From contig NZ_JAHESD010000060.1 in assembly GCF_018598585.1 (NCBI RefSeq), positions 1 through 33,948 on the forward strand: a stretch of 33,948 bases of DNA. The letters are read 5' to 3'. This DNA comes from Chryseosolibacter indicum. GTDB lineage: Bacteria; Bacteroidota; Bacteroidia; Cytophagales; Cyclobacteriaceae. The position numbers and the translations under genes were made by a program. Shown piece after piece: positions 1 to 8,136 of this stretch (position 1 is its first letter; each line of letters opens with the position of its first letter). The notes below the pieces were generated by a model. That model searched no databases. It was not told the DNA's origin and worked only from the letters and a program-made list of their open reading frames with translations.

Positions 1-2002
1 TCTCAGGGTACTTTAATATTATCGTATCGCTGACTGCAAGTACTTTCTTGCCTGCCTCACCACGTGTGATGTTGATCAGCGGGCGAATGATCGATTGGCT
101 TACGAAGTCTTTGTCGAAAAAAGTGATGCCCCTTGCTGTAGCGGCCCACACGTGCTTTTCTGTTGTGGTGGTTTGGTTCACGTCATTCGAGATGAGCCCA
201 TCTTCTTCCGTAATATCCGAAATAGAAAGTTTAAGTTTAGAACCTTTCCATTGGTAGTCGATACGACAGATGCCCATGTTCGTTGATACCCAGGCAGTGT
301 TTCGATCAAAACAAATATGCTTGCATGTATTGCTTGGAAGCCCCAGTTCCTTTCCTATCATGGTAACAATACCATCTTTCAATACTGCGACGCCATCTTG
401 TGTTGATACCCAGAGGGACGAGTCAGGAGCAAAGGCAAGGTGATTTATAATGCCTCGAAGTTCCTTGTGCTTGTCGCCTAAATTCATGGGGCTACCATTG
501 ACTATCGTATATACACCCTGTTGCGTACCCCAGTAGCATTTTGTTCCTATGCCATTTACGCAAGTTACACGCCCGGAAAATATTTTGCCTTCCTTCGGAC
601 GAGTAGAGACCATACCCAAAGTCAATGCGATGCGGATGCTGGAGTCAGGCAGAACAAAAACATCTTTTGCTGCGTTTAACAGGTTTGTTATCTTTTGATA
701 TTGGCCTGTTCGGGTCAATTTAAATAGTCCGGCATCACCTGCCACAAGAAAGTGATCATTTAAATAAGGGGCAATATTTAATATTCGATTATTTCGGTTG
801 AGCGTGTACCAATCGCCAAAGAGACTGGTACGTAGCGTTTTTAGGTTAACGAGCATAACATTGCCGTCGTCGAAGCCGGCCGCTGCGGTATGTTGATCCA
901 AAACAGTAATACACTTCACATTTTTTGGTTCGATGTCTCCACTGACACGGAGCGAACGAAAATTCAGGTTGGGAAGATAATAGACGCCGTCGCTGTGCGT
1001 AGTGATCCAATAACCGCCTTCATGATCTTTCATGATGGAAGTGCAGAAACTTTTTTCAAAGAAAGATGTGAAGTGTTTTTGTGGTGTTAGAAAGTTTTCG
1101 ATCCGGAGAATTCCTTGCTTGCGCGTGCAAACCCACAATGTTGAATCATTCTCACAAAACACTGACGGGATTCCAGTTTCCATATTCAAGTCTTTGACGG
1201 GAAGTAGAGCAAGTTTTTTATTACCCTTTATATAATAAAGTGAGTCGAAGGTATGGAAGACAAGTCCGGCCTTGTCAGGCGTCAGGCAAAAAAATGACGC
1301 TGGGTCAAAAGCGCGCTGAATGCCGTTGATACTGCAGCTGAACGAGTGCGAGGTGGTCCATGATGAAGATTTCATTAAAAGCACAGGACCTTGTCCTTCT
1401 TTTTCAAGAAAATAAAAATTGATTCCTTTATCCGGGGAAGACGCCCTCAGCACGGGCCATTCCTGATAGTGATCTCTAACCCTTCCGGAAAAATTCCATT
1501 TGTCTGGTTTGTTTAAAGAAGCATAAACTGCATAGTATTTACCATTGTTATTGTCTCCTTTACAAATAAAGTAAACGGAATCAGTAAGCACATCTTCAGC
1601 TACGGCAATGACGCCAGGAAACTTGGTGAATTGTGTAACCGAGTCGTTATGAATGACAGACGCAATTCCTAATGCTGAAACTAACCACACATTGTTACTG
1701 CGGTCGACGAATAATTTAAGTACCTCGTCGTCTGGAAGCCCGTCTTTCTTCGAATAGTTTTTAAAAGCTTTTCCGTCAAAACGGCTCACGCCTTGATTTG
1801 TAGCAAACCACATAAATCCGTTTTGGTCCTGGAGTGCATGGTAAACGGTTGATCCGGGCAACCCATCCTTTACTGTGTACTGCCTGTATGAAAGGTCCTG
1901 TCCATTTGCAGGGTGCAGAGATAGGATTAATATTATCATCGCTATTTCTCCCACGCGCATCCATAGGTCGTAATCCCATCGTTTTAAATCATCGTATTTC
2001 AT
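1..2002 (-). CDS. Two-component regulator propeller sensor protein, 3' end outside window (partial)
   Basis: One uninterrupted leftward frame of about 667 codons runs off the left edge of the window. Translation shows repeated blades of the regulator-propeller type, such as YTVKDGLPGSTVYHALQDQ followed by GFMWFATNQGVSRFDG, then KDHEGGYWITTHSDGVYYL, SSLWVSTQDGVAVL and TAWVSTNMGICRID. These are the W.(A/S)T..G..R repeats of periplasmic sensor regions that end in a Y_Y_Y domain and then a cytoplasmic histidine kinase or other output. The visible end (VLAVSDTIILKYPE) looks like the approach to the Y_Y_Y domain, so the kinase part would lie beyond base 1. ATG at 2002 gives a 14-residue extension; ATG at 1960 would place the signal peptide (MRVGEIAMIILILSLHPANG-Q) at the very N-terminus and is an equally good start. 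Ligand and output are unknown. Confidence 0.85.
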   Translation of the reverse strand, partial: MKYDDLKRWDYDLWMRVGEIAMIILILSLHPANGQDLSYRQYTVKDGLPGSTVYHALQDQNGFMWFATNQGVSRFDGKAFKNYSKKDGLPDDEVLKLFVDRSNNVWLVSALGIASVIHNDSVTQFTKFPGVIAVAEDVLTDSVYFICKGDNNNGKYYAVYASLNKPDKWNFSGRVRDHYQEWPVLRASSPDKGINFYFLEKEGQGPVLLMKSSSWTTSHSFSCSINGIQRAFDPASFFCLTPDKAGLVFHTFDSLYYIKGNKKLALLPVKDLNMETGIPSVFCENDSTLWVCTRKQGILRIENFLTPQKHFTSFFEKSFCTSIMKDHEGGYWITTHSDGVYYLPNLNFRSLRVSGDIEPKNVKCITVLDQHTAAAGFDDGNVMLVNLKTLRTSLFGDWYTLNRNNRILNIAPYLNDHFLVAGDAGLFKLTRTGQYQKITNLLNAAKDVFVLPDSSIRIALTLGMVSTRPKEGKIFSGRVTCVNGIGTKCYWGTQQGVYTIVNGSPMNLGDKHKELRGIINHLAFAPDSSLWVSTQDGVAVLKDGIVTMIGKELGLPSNTCKHICFDRNTAWVSTNMGICRIDYQWKGSKLKLSISDITEEDGLISNDVNQTTTTEKHVWAATARGITFFDKDFVSQSIIRPLINITRGEAGKKVLAVSDTIILKYPE

Positions 2003-2539
2003 GGAACTTAAAGGCAATTAAATATAGCGATGTTACGTGTTATTTGTTTGTGTATTAAATGATTCTTCCGAAGCTACCCTCTAGCGTAGTCCGCTTACTT
2101 TCGGGCCATCAAGTAGCTGTGCCTTTCGTAAGGCTTTCCAGCTGGTAGGATTTTAATCGAATTCATATGGGCTGAGATTATTAACTTCTCCATTACAAAT
2201 GCACTTAATCTCTAATCACATACACTGTTACTGGTATTTGTTGCAGTTGTTAAACAGTGATTGCATGAACATGTCGGTATAGCCGAACTTGATTAACCGT
2301 TCAGGCTGTGGGAGGAAGTAGTAATAGGGTTGTGGACGAGGTGTTTTTACAAATCAGGCTGTTAATCTTATATCTATAGTTAAAGCAGAGGATGTTGAAA
2401 TACCAGTTTACTATAAGGATTGCCAGCCGCAAGATAATCTGTCCACTTTACGAGGTGGATAGCGTTCAAGTTGAATGGATTGACAGACAGTTTTATTGGC
2501 TATTGCATGTTTAATTTATAATTCAAATCATCAAACTTT
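2003..2539. other. Divergent intergenic region, no gene seen
   Basis: This 537-base stretch separates the leftward propeller sensor from the rightward lipoprotein and must hold both promoters. I find no frame with recognisable protein similarity, no RNA gene and no exact TAnnTTTG element; TATATTTA on the minus strand just upstream of 2002 is a one-mismatch match without a partner element. Confidence 0.4.
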
Positions 2540-4105
2540 ATGAAATTTCCTGATTTAATGTTGCGCAGCTGGCATACGCGGTTGCTGCTCGTGTTGCTTG
2601 TGCTACACGCTTGTTCTGAGGACGATCTTCAAACAGTGCATAAAGGTATCGACAATTATAATGTTGAGCGGTTTCTAGGGCTTCCATCAATTTCCCCCAC
2701 TCCGTTAAAAAAAATTTCAGAAACGATAAGCGATCAAGACGCGAAATCACCGTTTTTGAAAGCGCTTATTGCTACTGATGGATATCCTGTTTGGGAGAAA
2801 TCAATAGTCAAGTCGCATGGAAGTGACACATCTTTAGCTATGGTGCTGGTGCCATTGGTTTTACCGGATGGTGAATTGGTGAATTCATTCCTGGCCTGTC
2901 AAGTCTCGAAAGAGGACGTTATTATAAAATTGTATAGATTGGGCGATTATCGCTCGTATAAATTTTCAAACTCGCTGGACAACATAAGCGCCGAGTCACT
3001 TGCATCAAGTTTCATGATTTTGAATTATGCTGTTTTTGGCGTCAGTACCTATGAAATTACAGATGGTCGTTTGTTTCATCATTCAAATGGCAAAGGCACG
3101 CAGCGAATCGGAATTCGTAATGTGCAGGAAGGTTCGAACGAAAGAATTTATGCAATGCAAGATTGCTGGGTGGTAACGCATGACGGAGATCAGGGTCAGT
3201 TAGTAGGAGTTCCTCCGGGAGGAAGTAATGACTATTACTATTCAGATGAAGTTATATGTGTTACTACTATTATCGTGCAAGATAGTCCTCCTGTCTTCGG
3301 ATCAGGTGGTGGTTCTGGTGGATCAGGTAATGGAGGAAACAATGGAGGTAGTAACTCAGGTGGTGGAGGGTCTGGCGGTGGGGGAGGTGGCTGGTATACC
3401 CCACCTTGTACAAACAATCCTCCTCCGGTGAGAAATCCATCAAGCTCACAGCTACCACCTATGCAGTGCCCGGACTTTCACCCAGGGTGGAATCCAATAC
3501 CAATAACGCCCCCTCGGCAAGGTATAACGCTAACACCTGACACTGCACCTGTTGACATTATCATTGATCTGGACGATCACCCTTGCCTGGCAGAAATAGC
3601 ATCTAAATTTGCCAAGTCCAATTCTTTGGTGCGCTTTATGTTTGAGCAAGGGCATTACTCGAATCCTTTAGATTATTCAATTCATGCGGGTAGTTTAAAC
3701 CAGGTAACTACGTTAGCGAATACGGGGACACAAGGGGGAGCTAATGGCTACACCAAAATAGTGACCACTCTTAATACACAAATCATTTACCATCTATCTA
3801 AAGAAAATATAATGTCTACACTTATTCATGAGATGGTACATGCCTATCGCATTTTGTATTTCGGCAACACTACGGAAGCAGAGGATCATGAATTCATGGC
3901 GGACCCGGAAATCATCAACAGTATGGTTAATATGTTATTGGATATATACCCGACTATGGACCCTTCCATTGCTGAAGCGCTTATTTGGGGAGGTCTTGAA
4001 AGTACGAATGGATTTCAGGCATTACCTAATGACAAAAAGCAAAGTATTTTGAATATACTGAGGGATCACCGAAACGCGCCTGAAGGAAGCAGATGTCCTT
4101 CCTGA
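2540..4105 (+). CDS. Lipoprotein with glycine-rich linker and HExxH (SprT/zincin-like) domain
   Basis: This 521-residue protein begins with a lipoprotein signal (hydrophobic LLLVLLVLHAC, lipidated Cys25), so it should be anchored in the outer or inner membrane. Residues about 30-245 form an N-terminal region with no fold I recognise. Residues about 253-285 are an almost pure Gly/Ser/Asn linker followed by a Pro-rich stretch. The C-terminal part carries LIHEMVHA, an HExxH zinc motif with His430, Glu431 and His434, followed by EAEDHEFMA, in which Glu448, His450 or Glu451 could be the third ligand. This matches the SprT-like/putative zinc metallopeptidase lipoproteins common in Bacteroidota. It stands alone, with long non-coding stretches on both sides. 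Substrate unknown; protease activity is inferred from the motif only. Confidence 0.8.
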   Translation: MKFPDLMLRSWHTRLLLVLLVLHACSEDDLQTVHKGIDNYNVERFLGLPSISPTPLKKISETISDQDAKSPFLKALIATDGYPVWEKSIVKSHGSDTSLAMVLVPLVLPDGELVNSFLACQVSKEDVIIKLYRLGDYRSYKFSNSLDNISAESLASSFMILNYAVFGVSTYEITDGRLFHHSNGKGTQRIGIRNVQEGSNERIYAMQDCWVVTHDGDQGQLVGVPPGGSNDYYYSDEVICVTTIIVQDSPPVFGSGGGSGGSGNGGNNGGSNSGGGGSGGGGGGWYTPPCTNNPPPVRNPSSSQLPPMQCPDFHPGWNPIPITPPRQGITLTPDTAPVDIIIDLDDHPCLAEIASKFAKSNSLVRFMFEQGHYSNPLDYSIHAGSLNQVTTLANTGTQGGANGYTKIVTTLNTQIIYHLSKENIMSTLIHEMVHAYRILYFGNTTEAEDHEFMADPEIINSMVNMLLDIYPTMDPSIAEALIWGGLESTNGFQALPNDKKQSILNILRDHRNAPEGSRCPS

Positions 4106-4812
4106 ATAAATGGTGGAGGATGGCAAAAATTTTAGCATGCTGATTTATTAGTAGTTTGCAAAAATTACCATAGATCAGCATCCTAATTCGTACTTATTCC
4201 CTTCTAAAATTGTCAGCAGTGAAAAGTATATTTATGTGATTGATGAAATGATCCATGGGGACTCGTGTCCGGTCATTAAAGTCTTTGACGTCAGTAACGA
4301 CCTTAGTACAGACTTGTACAATGGCTGCATCCAAGGTAAGCAATGTCATGGTTACCTGTTAAAAGATGTACGCTGTCAAAGTTCTTCCGTTTGAACTTAA
4401 TCAAGGCTTCGAGATTTGATCGATGATGTGGCTCATTAAAGATACATCATTTAGCGTTGATATAATCGCCGAGAAATACGATCTGATCAACAGTAATATT
4501 GTTAACTGCCTCTTGCCATCTCTTTTTACCATGAATATCTCCGATTGCGAGTATCTTCATTTGAGTAACTATTTAAAAACTATTGCTTAATTAATGGAAG
4601 TCTGGTTTGGCAGTTGCTTTTTAAAGGAGGCAGATTAAATTTCTGTTAATTCTTGTTACTTCAAAACATCAGTTTTCATTGACCGCAACATTATATTGGC
4701 GCTTTTCATCCCTGATGTCATCATTAACAAAACAATTTATTAATATTAAAAAAGAAGTCGGCCCTGAATTTTCATTTGATTATTTTATGGATTTATTTTC
4801 ATCATACTGGGT
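4106..4812. other. Non-coding stretch with decayed gene remains
   Basis: No intact gene lies between the HExxH lipoprotein and the Na/Pi transporter. The centre holds a broken leftward metallophosphoesterase (own entry). On the plus strand, an ATG-less frame at about 4153-4394 reads like a piece of a beta-propeller (KYIYVIDEM, VIKVFDVSN), but it overlaps the better-supported relic on the other strand. From 4680 to 4812 lies the likely original 5' end of the transporter gene, out of frame with its body. Confidence 0.45.
4300..4560 (-). pseudogene. Calcineurin-like metallophosphoesterase, frameshifted relic
   Basis: From an ATG at 4560 the minus strand reads MKILAIGDIHGKKRWQEAV, then DQIVFLGDYINAK and a TGA at 4449-4447. 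Both GDIHG and GDYI are metal-binding motifs of the calcineurin-like phosphoesterase family. In the next frame the sequence goes on as NDVSLMSHIIDQIS; back in the first frame it becomes NLEALIKFKRKNFDSVHLL followed directly by TGNHDIAYL, giving the third family motif GNHD at the expected spacing. The gene therefore seems to have suffered two compensating frameshifts in its first 80 codons, and after about 4300 the remaining C-terminal half (metal-binding His motifs) cannot be followed. The family includes phage-like protein phosphatases and diverse phosphodiesterases; the original substrate cannot be told. It is too short and broken to be active. Confidence 0.7.
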
Positions 4813-5751
4813 GTGCTGGGCGGCTTGTCACTGTTTCTCTATGGTGTCACAAGATTATCAATAAGTCTTAAAAAGCTTGCGGGCAAGCGCATGAAGCGTA
4901 TTCTGGAAAGATTCACCAGTAACATAGTTATGGCAGTCCTTTTAGGCATCCTTGTTACTGTTGCTCTTGATTCATCATCTGTGACCATCATATTAGTTAT
5001 TGCACTGGTAAATGCACAGGTTATGGCTTTGCAGCGTGCGCTGGCGGTTATCCTGGGTGCAAACATAGGCACAACGGTATCAAGTCAGATTATTGCATTT
5101 CAGGTTGAAGTGTATGCGTCACTTCTGCTGGTTGTCGGCTTTGTCATTTACTTTGCTGGTAATCATAAGAAGACTACCAAGTACCTGGGTCTGGTGCTAT
5201 TTGCCTTTGGTTTGATTTTCTTCGGATTAGGAATGATGTCGCACGCAGTGGAGCCTCTCAAAGAACATCATGGTTTTACAAGCTGGATCAGATATCTTGA
5301 ATCACCACCGAAAGGTGTTTTGGTAGGTGCGCTGATTACTGCAATTATACAGTCCTCCTCTGCAACAATGGGCATTGTGATAACGATGGCTTCGCAAAAA
5401 TTGATTTCACTGGGCATTGGAATCACAGTTATGTTAGGTGCTGAAGTAGGGACTTGTGCAGATACGTTATTAGCGAGCATCGGCAGAAGCAGGGAAGCTA
5501 TTAAGGCAGGTATTTTTCACTTTGGATTTAATGTAGTGTGTGTCTTGATAGGATTGTTATTTACTGATACCATTGCAAACGTTGCAGCAACAATTTCTCC
5601 GAGTAATGTTGCCCGACAGATTGCCAATGCTCATATGATTTTTAATATTGGTGGTGTGTTGCTATTTGTTGCGTTTATTCCAAAGATTGACTGGCTACTC
5701 GATAAAGTAGTTCCTCAAGCAAATAAGAAGGTAATCATGGCGGAAAATTAA
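4813..5751 (+). CDS. Na/Pi-cotransporter II-related membrane protein, short form
   Basis: A 312-residue polytopic membrane protein with the two inverted Na_Pi_cotrans repeats of the NptA/SLC34-like family. The second repeat has the canonical IIQSSSATMGIVI motif followed by VMLGAEVGTCADTLL; the first has ALDSSSVTIILVI followed by VILGANIGTTVSSQI, so the usual Gln of the first QSSS is Asp here. It lacks the C-terminal PhoU domain of the ~540-residue members, matching the short ~310-residue subfamily. It probably moves phosphate or another anion with sodium. The only in-frame starts are non-ATG (GTG 4813 here), which would clip the first membrane helix. An ATG at 4787 (MDLF) is out of frame, and one extra T in the T4 run at 4796-4799 would join it as MDLFFIILGVLGGLSLFLYG, so a start-proximal frameshift is likely. 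Confidence 0.85.
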   Translation: MLGGLSLFLYGVTRLSISLKKLAGKRMKRILERFTSNIVMAVLLGILVTVALDSSSVTIILVIALVNAQVMALQRALAVILGANIGTTVSSQIIAFQVEVYASLLLVVGFVIYFAGNHKKTTKYLGLVLFAFGLIFFGLGMMSHAVEPLKEHHGFTSWIRYLESPPKGVLVGALITAIIQSSSATMGIVITMASQKLISLGIGITVMLGAEVGTCADTLLASIGRSREAIKAGIFHFGFNVVCVLIGLLFTDTIANVAATISPSNVARQIANAHMIFNIGGVLLFVAFIPKIDWLLDKVVPQANKKVIMAEN

Positions 5752-6133
5752 GTAGTTGCAAGGTTAGTCGCGACTACGGTATCACCAATTTGTACTCTGA
5801 AATTATCGATATCACCTGGTTGTCCTCACTATAACCCGTAGAATTTAACAATAGCAATACCACAACCAAAATATAATTACTAGTAAAGGGGTTTTAGGTC
5901 ATCATCAGGCTTGTAAAATCTCATAAGCAGAGGTAGACTTTCAATATAAGTTTTTTCTATTGGGGCGATAAAAAGTTAGGTTGAACAATTCTATGCTCTC
6001 ACCGATATAGTTGGGATCCTGGTAGTGAGGAAAAATATAAACTATTGATAACATTCAATATCTTTGTTGTGCTCTCATTCTGCCTATATTTCTTGATTAA
6101 TTAATTTTTTCTTTACTCTGGTCCTTTTAATTC
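5752..6133. other. Intergenic region, possible degraded coding remains
   Basis: The stretch between the transporter and the histidine kinase holds a perfect 12-base palindrome at 5765-5776 (TAGTCGCGACTA) just after the transporter stop; it has no loop or T-run, so it is not a normal terminator. On the minus strand at about 5890-6040, two neighbouring frames give protein-like text (PHYQDPNYIGESIELFNL, then IESLPLLMRFYKPDDDLKP before a stop) that could be a frameshifted gene end. I do not recognise a family. Confidence 0.25.
6063..6092 (+). promoter_or_regulatory. Candidate Bacteroidota promoter for the histidine kinase
   Basis: TTTG at 6063-6066 and TATATTTC at 6085-6092 are separated by 18 bases, close to the Bacteroidota -33/-7 pattern (TTTG, about 19 bases, TAnnTTTG) with one mismatch in the last base. 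Transcription would begin near 6099, about 35 bases ahead of the kinase ATG. Confidence 0.35.
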
Positions 6134-7024
6134 ATGTGGAATATTTTTTCTAAGGATTCAATCAAGAATAGAATTCTTTCCGGCTTTCTTTTTCTAATTA
6201 TCTTCTTTTTGCTCTTGATTTCAATAGCATTATACTTTCTAAACAGGTCTGTAAGTATTGCTAATATAGACCGAAACATAAGCAAGTTGCAGATTTTTAC
6301 ACTCTCATTGTTTAAGAACGACAACGATTTTTTTGATCTGGAGACGATAAACGAAAATTATTTCCGGACAGCACAGAGTAACTATCTTTTACGTAGAGAT
6401 AGCATCAATAAGATAATTAAAAGTGAAATTGAAGCATTGTTACTTGAAAATAGATTAGCTGATTCTGAAGTACACACGAGCCTCATGTCAATTGACAGTG
6501 CGGTGAAAATCTATAATGCAAGATTCTCGAAGCTTGAGGAGCTAATATGGAGAAAGGGCTTTAAGGATTTTGGGGTGGAAGGCCAAATGCGATTTCACGC
6601 CCATGAACTGGAGAAGCGTGAGATGCAGGTTGACTATGTAGATCTGTTGCTACTTCGAAGGAACGAAAAGGATTTTCTGCTCAGACTTGATAAGCAGTAC
6701 TTAACAAATTTTGACGTTAGCGCTCTTCGATTGCTTAAAAAAATTGAGAAACAAAGTGTCAAGAACGTTGCCGCAGCTGAACATTTAAAACATTACCATG
6801 ATAATTTTAAAGAGCTAGCATGGATTATTAAGCAAATTGGCCTTAATAGTAATGAAGGTTTACGAAATGACCTTAATCTTTTAACAGAATATATCAGCAG
6901 TGAATACCTTATATTATCACAACATTCCTATCAGCTTTCGCTAAGGGCACAAAACCAGGCGAGGGTATTGTTCGCTATGCTATTTGTAACCGCTTTTGTT
7001 TTTTCAATAATTTCGGCAGTGTGA
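6134..7024 (+). CDS. Histidine kinase sensor half (N-terminal part of a gene cut by in-frame TGA)
   Basis: These 296 residues form the sensing half of a membrane histidine kinase. TM1 is at about residues 13-36 (ILSGFLFLIIFFLLLISIAL), an extracytoplasmic helical sensor region follows up to about 275, and TM2 is at about 279-296 (VLFAMLFVTAFVFSIISAV). The helical, Leu/Lys/Glu-rich sensor resembles four-helix-bundle or CHASE3/MCP-type input regions but has no motif that names a ligand. A TGA at 7022-7024 ends the frame exactly where TM2 meets the HAMP linker; the very next codons in the same frame read IARKISAPIAELSITIKKL, a normal HAMP start. So this is one gene with a nonsense codon, not two natural genes. 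Alone it would be a membrane protein without output. Confidence 0.75.
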   Translation: MWNIFSKDSIKNRILSGFLFLIIFFLLLISIALYFLNRSVSIANIDRNISKLQIFTLSLFKNDNDFFDLETINENYFRTAQSNYLLRRDSINKIIKSEIEALLLENRLADSEVHTSLMSIDSAVKIYNARFSKLEELIWRKGFKDFGVEGQMRFHAHELEKREMQVDYVDLLLLRRNEKDFLLRLDKQYLTNFDVSALRLLKKIEKQSVKNVAAAEHLKHYHDNFKELAWIIKQIGLNSNEGLRNDLNLLTEYISSEYLILSQHSYQLSLRAQNQARVLFAMLFVTAFVFSIISAV

Positions 7025-7123
7025 ATTGCAAGGAAAATATCTGCGCCTATTGCTGAACTATCGATTACGATTAAAAAATTAGCTGATTTTAATGGTTATT
7101 CTAAACTAAAAAATCAGCAAGTG

Positions 7124-7969
7124 ATGCAAACGGCGAGGTCGAAGGGCACTGCCGAAATTAAGGCGCTTACTTCAACCTTCGAGGTGTTAATGAAGAAACT
7201 CGACATGCAGATGAGCGAAATTCAGGAGAAATCAAAACAAGTTGAAAACAAAAATAAGTTATTGAACAAGCTTAACCGAGAGCTTGATAATTTCCTTTAT
7301 AGTACCGCACACGATCTCCGTTCACCATTAACCTCACTGCTGGGACTGCTAAATCTTTTAAAGCACGAGAATAAGCAAAACGAGCTTGATACTTATTTTC
7401 ATCATATGAAAGACAGTGTGTTGAGAATGGAAGGTTTTATCAGCCAGGTGGTGAATTATTCCAAAAATAAAAAGCTGGAAATAGACATACAGGAGGTTGA
7501 TGTCAAAAATATTATCGATGAAGTTTTTTTGGATCACCAGTTTGTTGAAGGTTGTGATAAGATCAGAAAAGATATCGTTACAGAGAATTATTACCCATTC
7601 TACTCAGATGGGGGAAGAATTCGAATTATCATCAATAATTTGATTTCAAATGCAATCAGGTATTGTGACAAAGACAAAGATGCCTTCATAAGAATAGAGG
7701 TGAAGGTGACTAAAGATAAACTGATTCTTAAATTTGAGGATAATGGGATTGGGATAGCCCAAGAGCATTTAAACAAAATCTTTTCCATGTTCTACCGCGC
7801 CCATGACCATTCGAAAGGATCAGGACTAGGATTGTTTATCTTAAGCGAAACAATCAAGAAACTCGGTGGAAAGGTTTCAGTGCAGTCACAAGTAGGAGTG
7901 GGAACTATATTTAACATTACAGTGCCCAACAAGTACACTAGAGCAAAGGTGCCAACTTATAGTGAATAA
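7124..7969 (+). CDS. Histidine kinase catalytic half (C-terminal part of the gene cut by TGA)
   Basis: This frame continues that of the upstream sensor half, with no frameshift. It holds the end of HAMP and a coiled coil (MQMSEIQEKSKQVENKNKLL), then the phosphoacceptor region NFLYSTAHDLRSPLTSLLGL with the phosphorylatable His codon at 7310. The ATPase has an N box (IIINNLISNAIRYC), a G1 box (FEDNGIGIAQEHLNKIF), an F box (MFYRA) and a G2 box (GSGLGLFI), so all catalytic motifs are intact. No receiver domain or response regulator gene is adjacent. If translated alone from ATG 7124 (or GTG 7121) it would be a soluble 281-residue kinase without input. The intact motifs suggest a recent stop, suppression, or a sequencing error; a true pseudogene is equally possible. 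Confidence 0.8.
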   Translation: MQTARSKGTAEIKALTSTFEVLMKKLDMQMSEIQEKSKQVENKNKLLNKLNRELDNFLYSTAHDLRSPLTSLLGLLNLLKHENKQNELDTYFHHMKDSVLRMEGFISQVVNYSKNKKLEIDIQEVDVKNIIDEVFLDHQFVEGCDKIRKDIVTENYYPFYSDGGRIRIIINNLISNAIRYCDKDKDAFIRIEVKVTKDKLILKFEDNGIGIAQEHLNKIFSMFYRAHDHSKGSGLGLFILSETIKKLGGKVSVQSQVGVGTIFNITVPNKYTRAKVPTYSE

Positions 7970-8017
7970 CGTTCTGTAAAGAATATTGTTGAAAGTGACC
8001 AAGCGCTGAAGAGAAAA

Positions 8018-8040
8018 GAATCACCTTACACAGGTGATTC
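8018..8040 (-). terminator. Intrinsic terminator downstream of the PhoD-like gene
   Basis: GAATCACC (8018-8025) and GGTGATTC (8033-8040) form a perfect 8-bp stem with a 7-base loop. Read leftward it is followed by TTTTCTCTTC, as expected for an intrinsic terminator of the leftward phosphatase gene that stops about 97 bases upstream. Read rightward there is no T-run, so it would serve the kinase gene less well. Confidence 0.65.
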
Positions 8041-8136
8041 CTAGTAATATTAACCCCAAAGAGGAAGATTCTTTACATGCAAAAGTGGTATTATTGAACT
8101 TAAGCGTATGGTATTTACTTTAAACTGTAAGTATTT

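Noticed and set aside
4153-4394. Plus-strand frame reading like a beta-propeller piece (KYIYVIDEM, VIKVFDVSN)
   Set aside because: It has no start codon and overlaps the minus-strand phosphoesterase relic, whose GNHD and GDIHG motifs are far more specific; likely a shadow or an unrelated scrap.
7022-7024. TGA as recoded codon (selenocysteine or Trp)
   Set aside because: Other genes in the window use TGG for Trp and TGA as stop, and no selenocysteine-type hairpin or redox motif is seen here.
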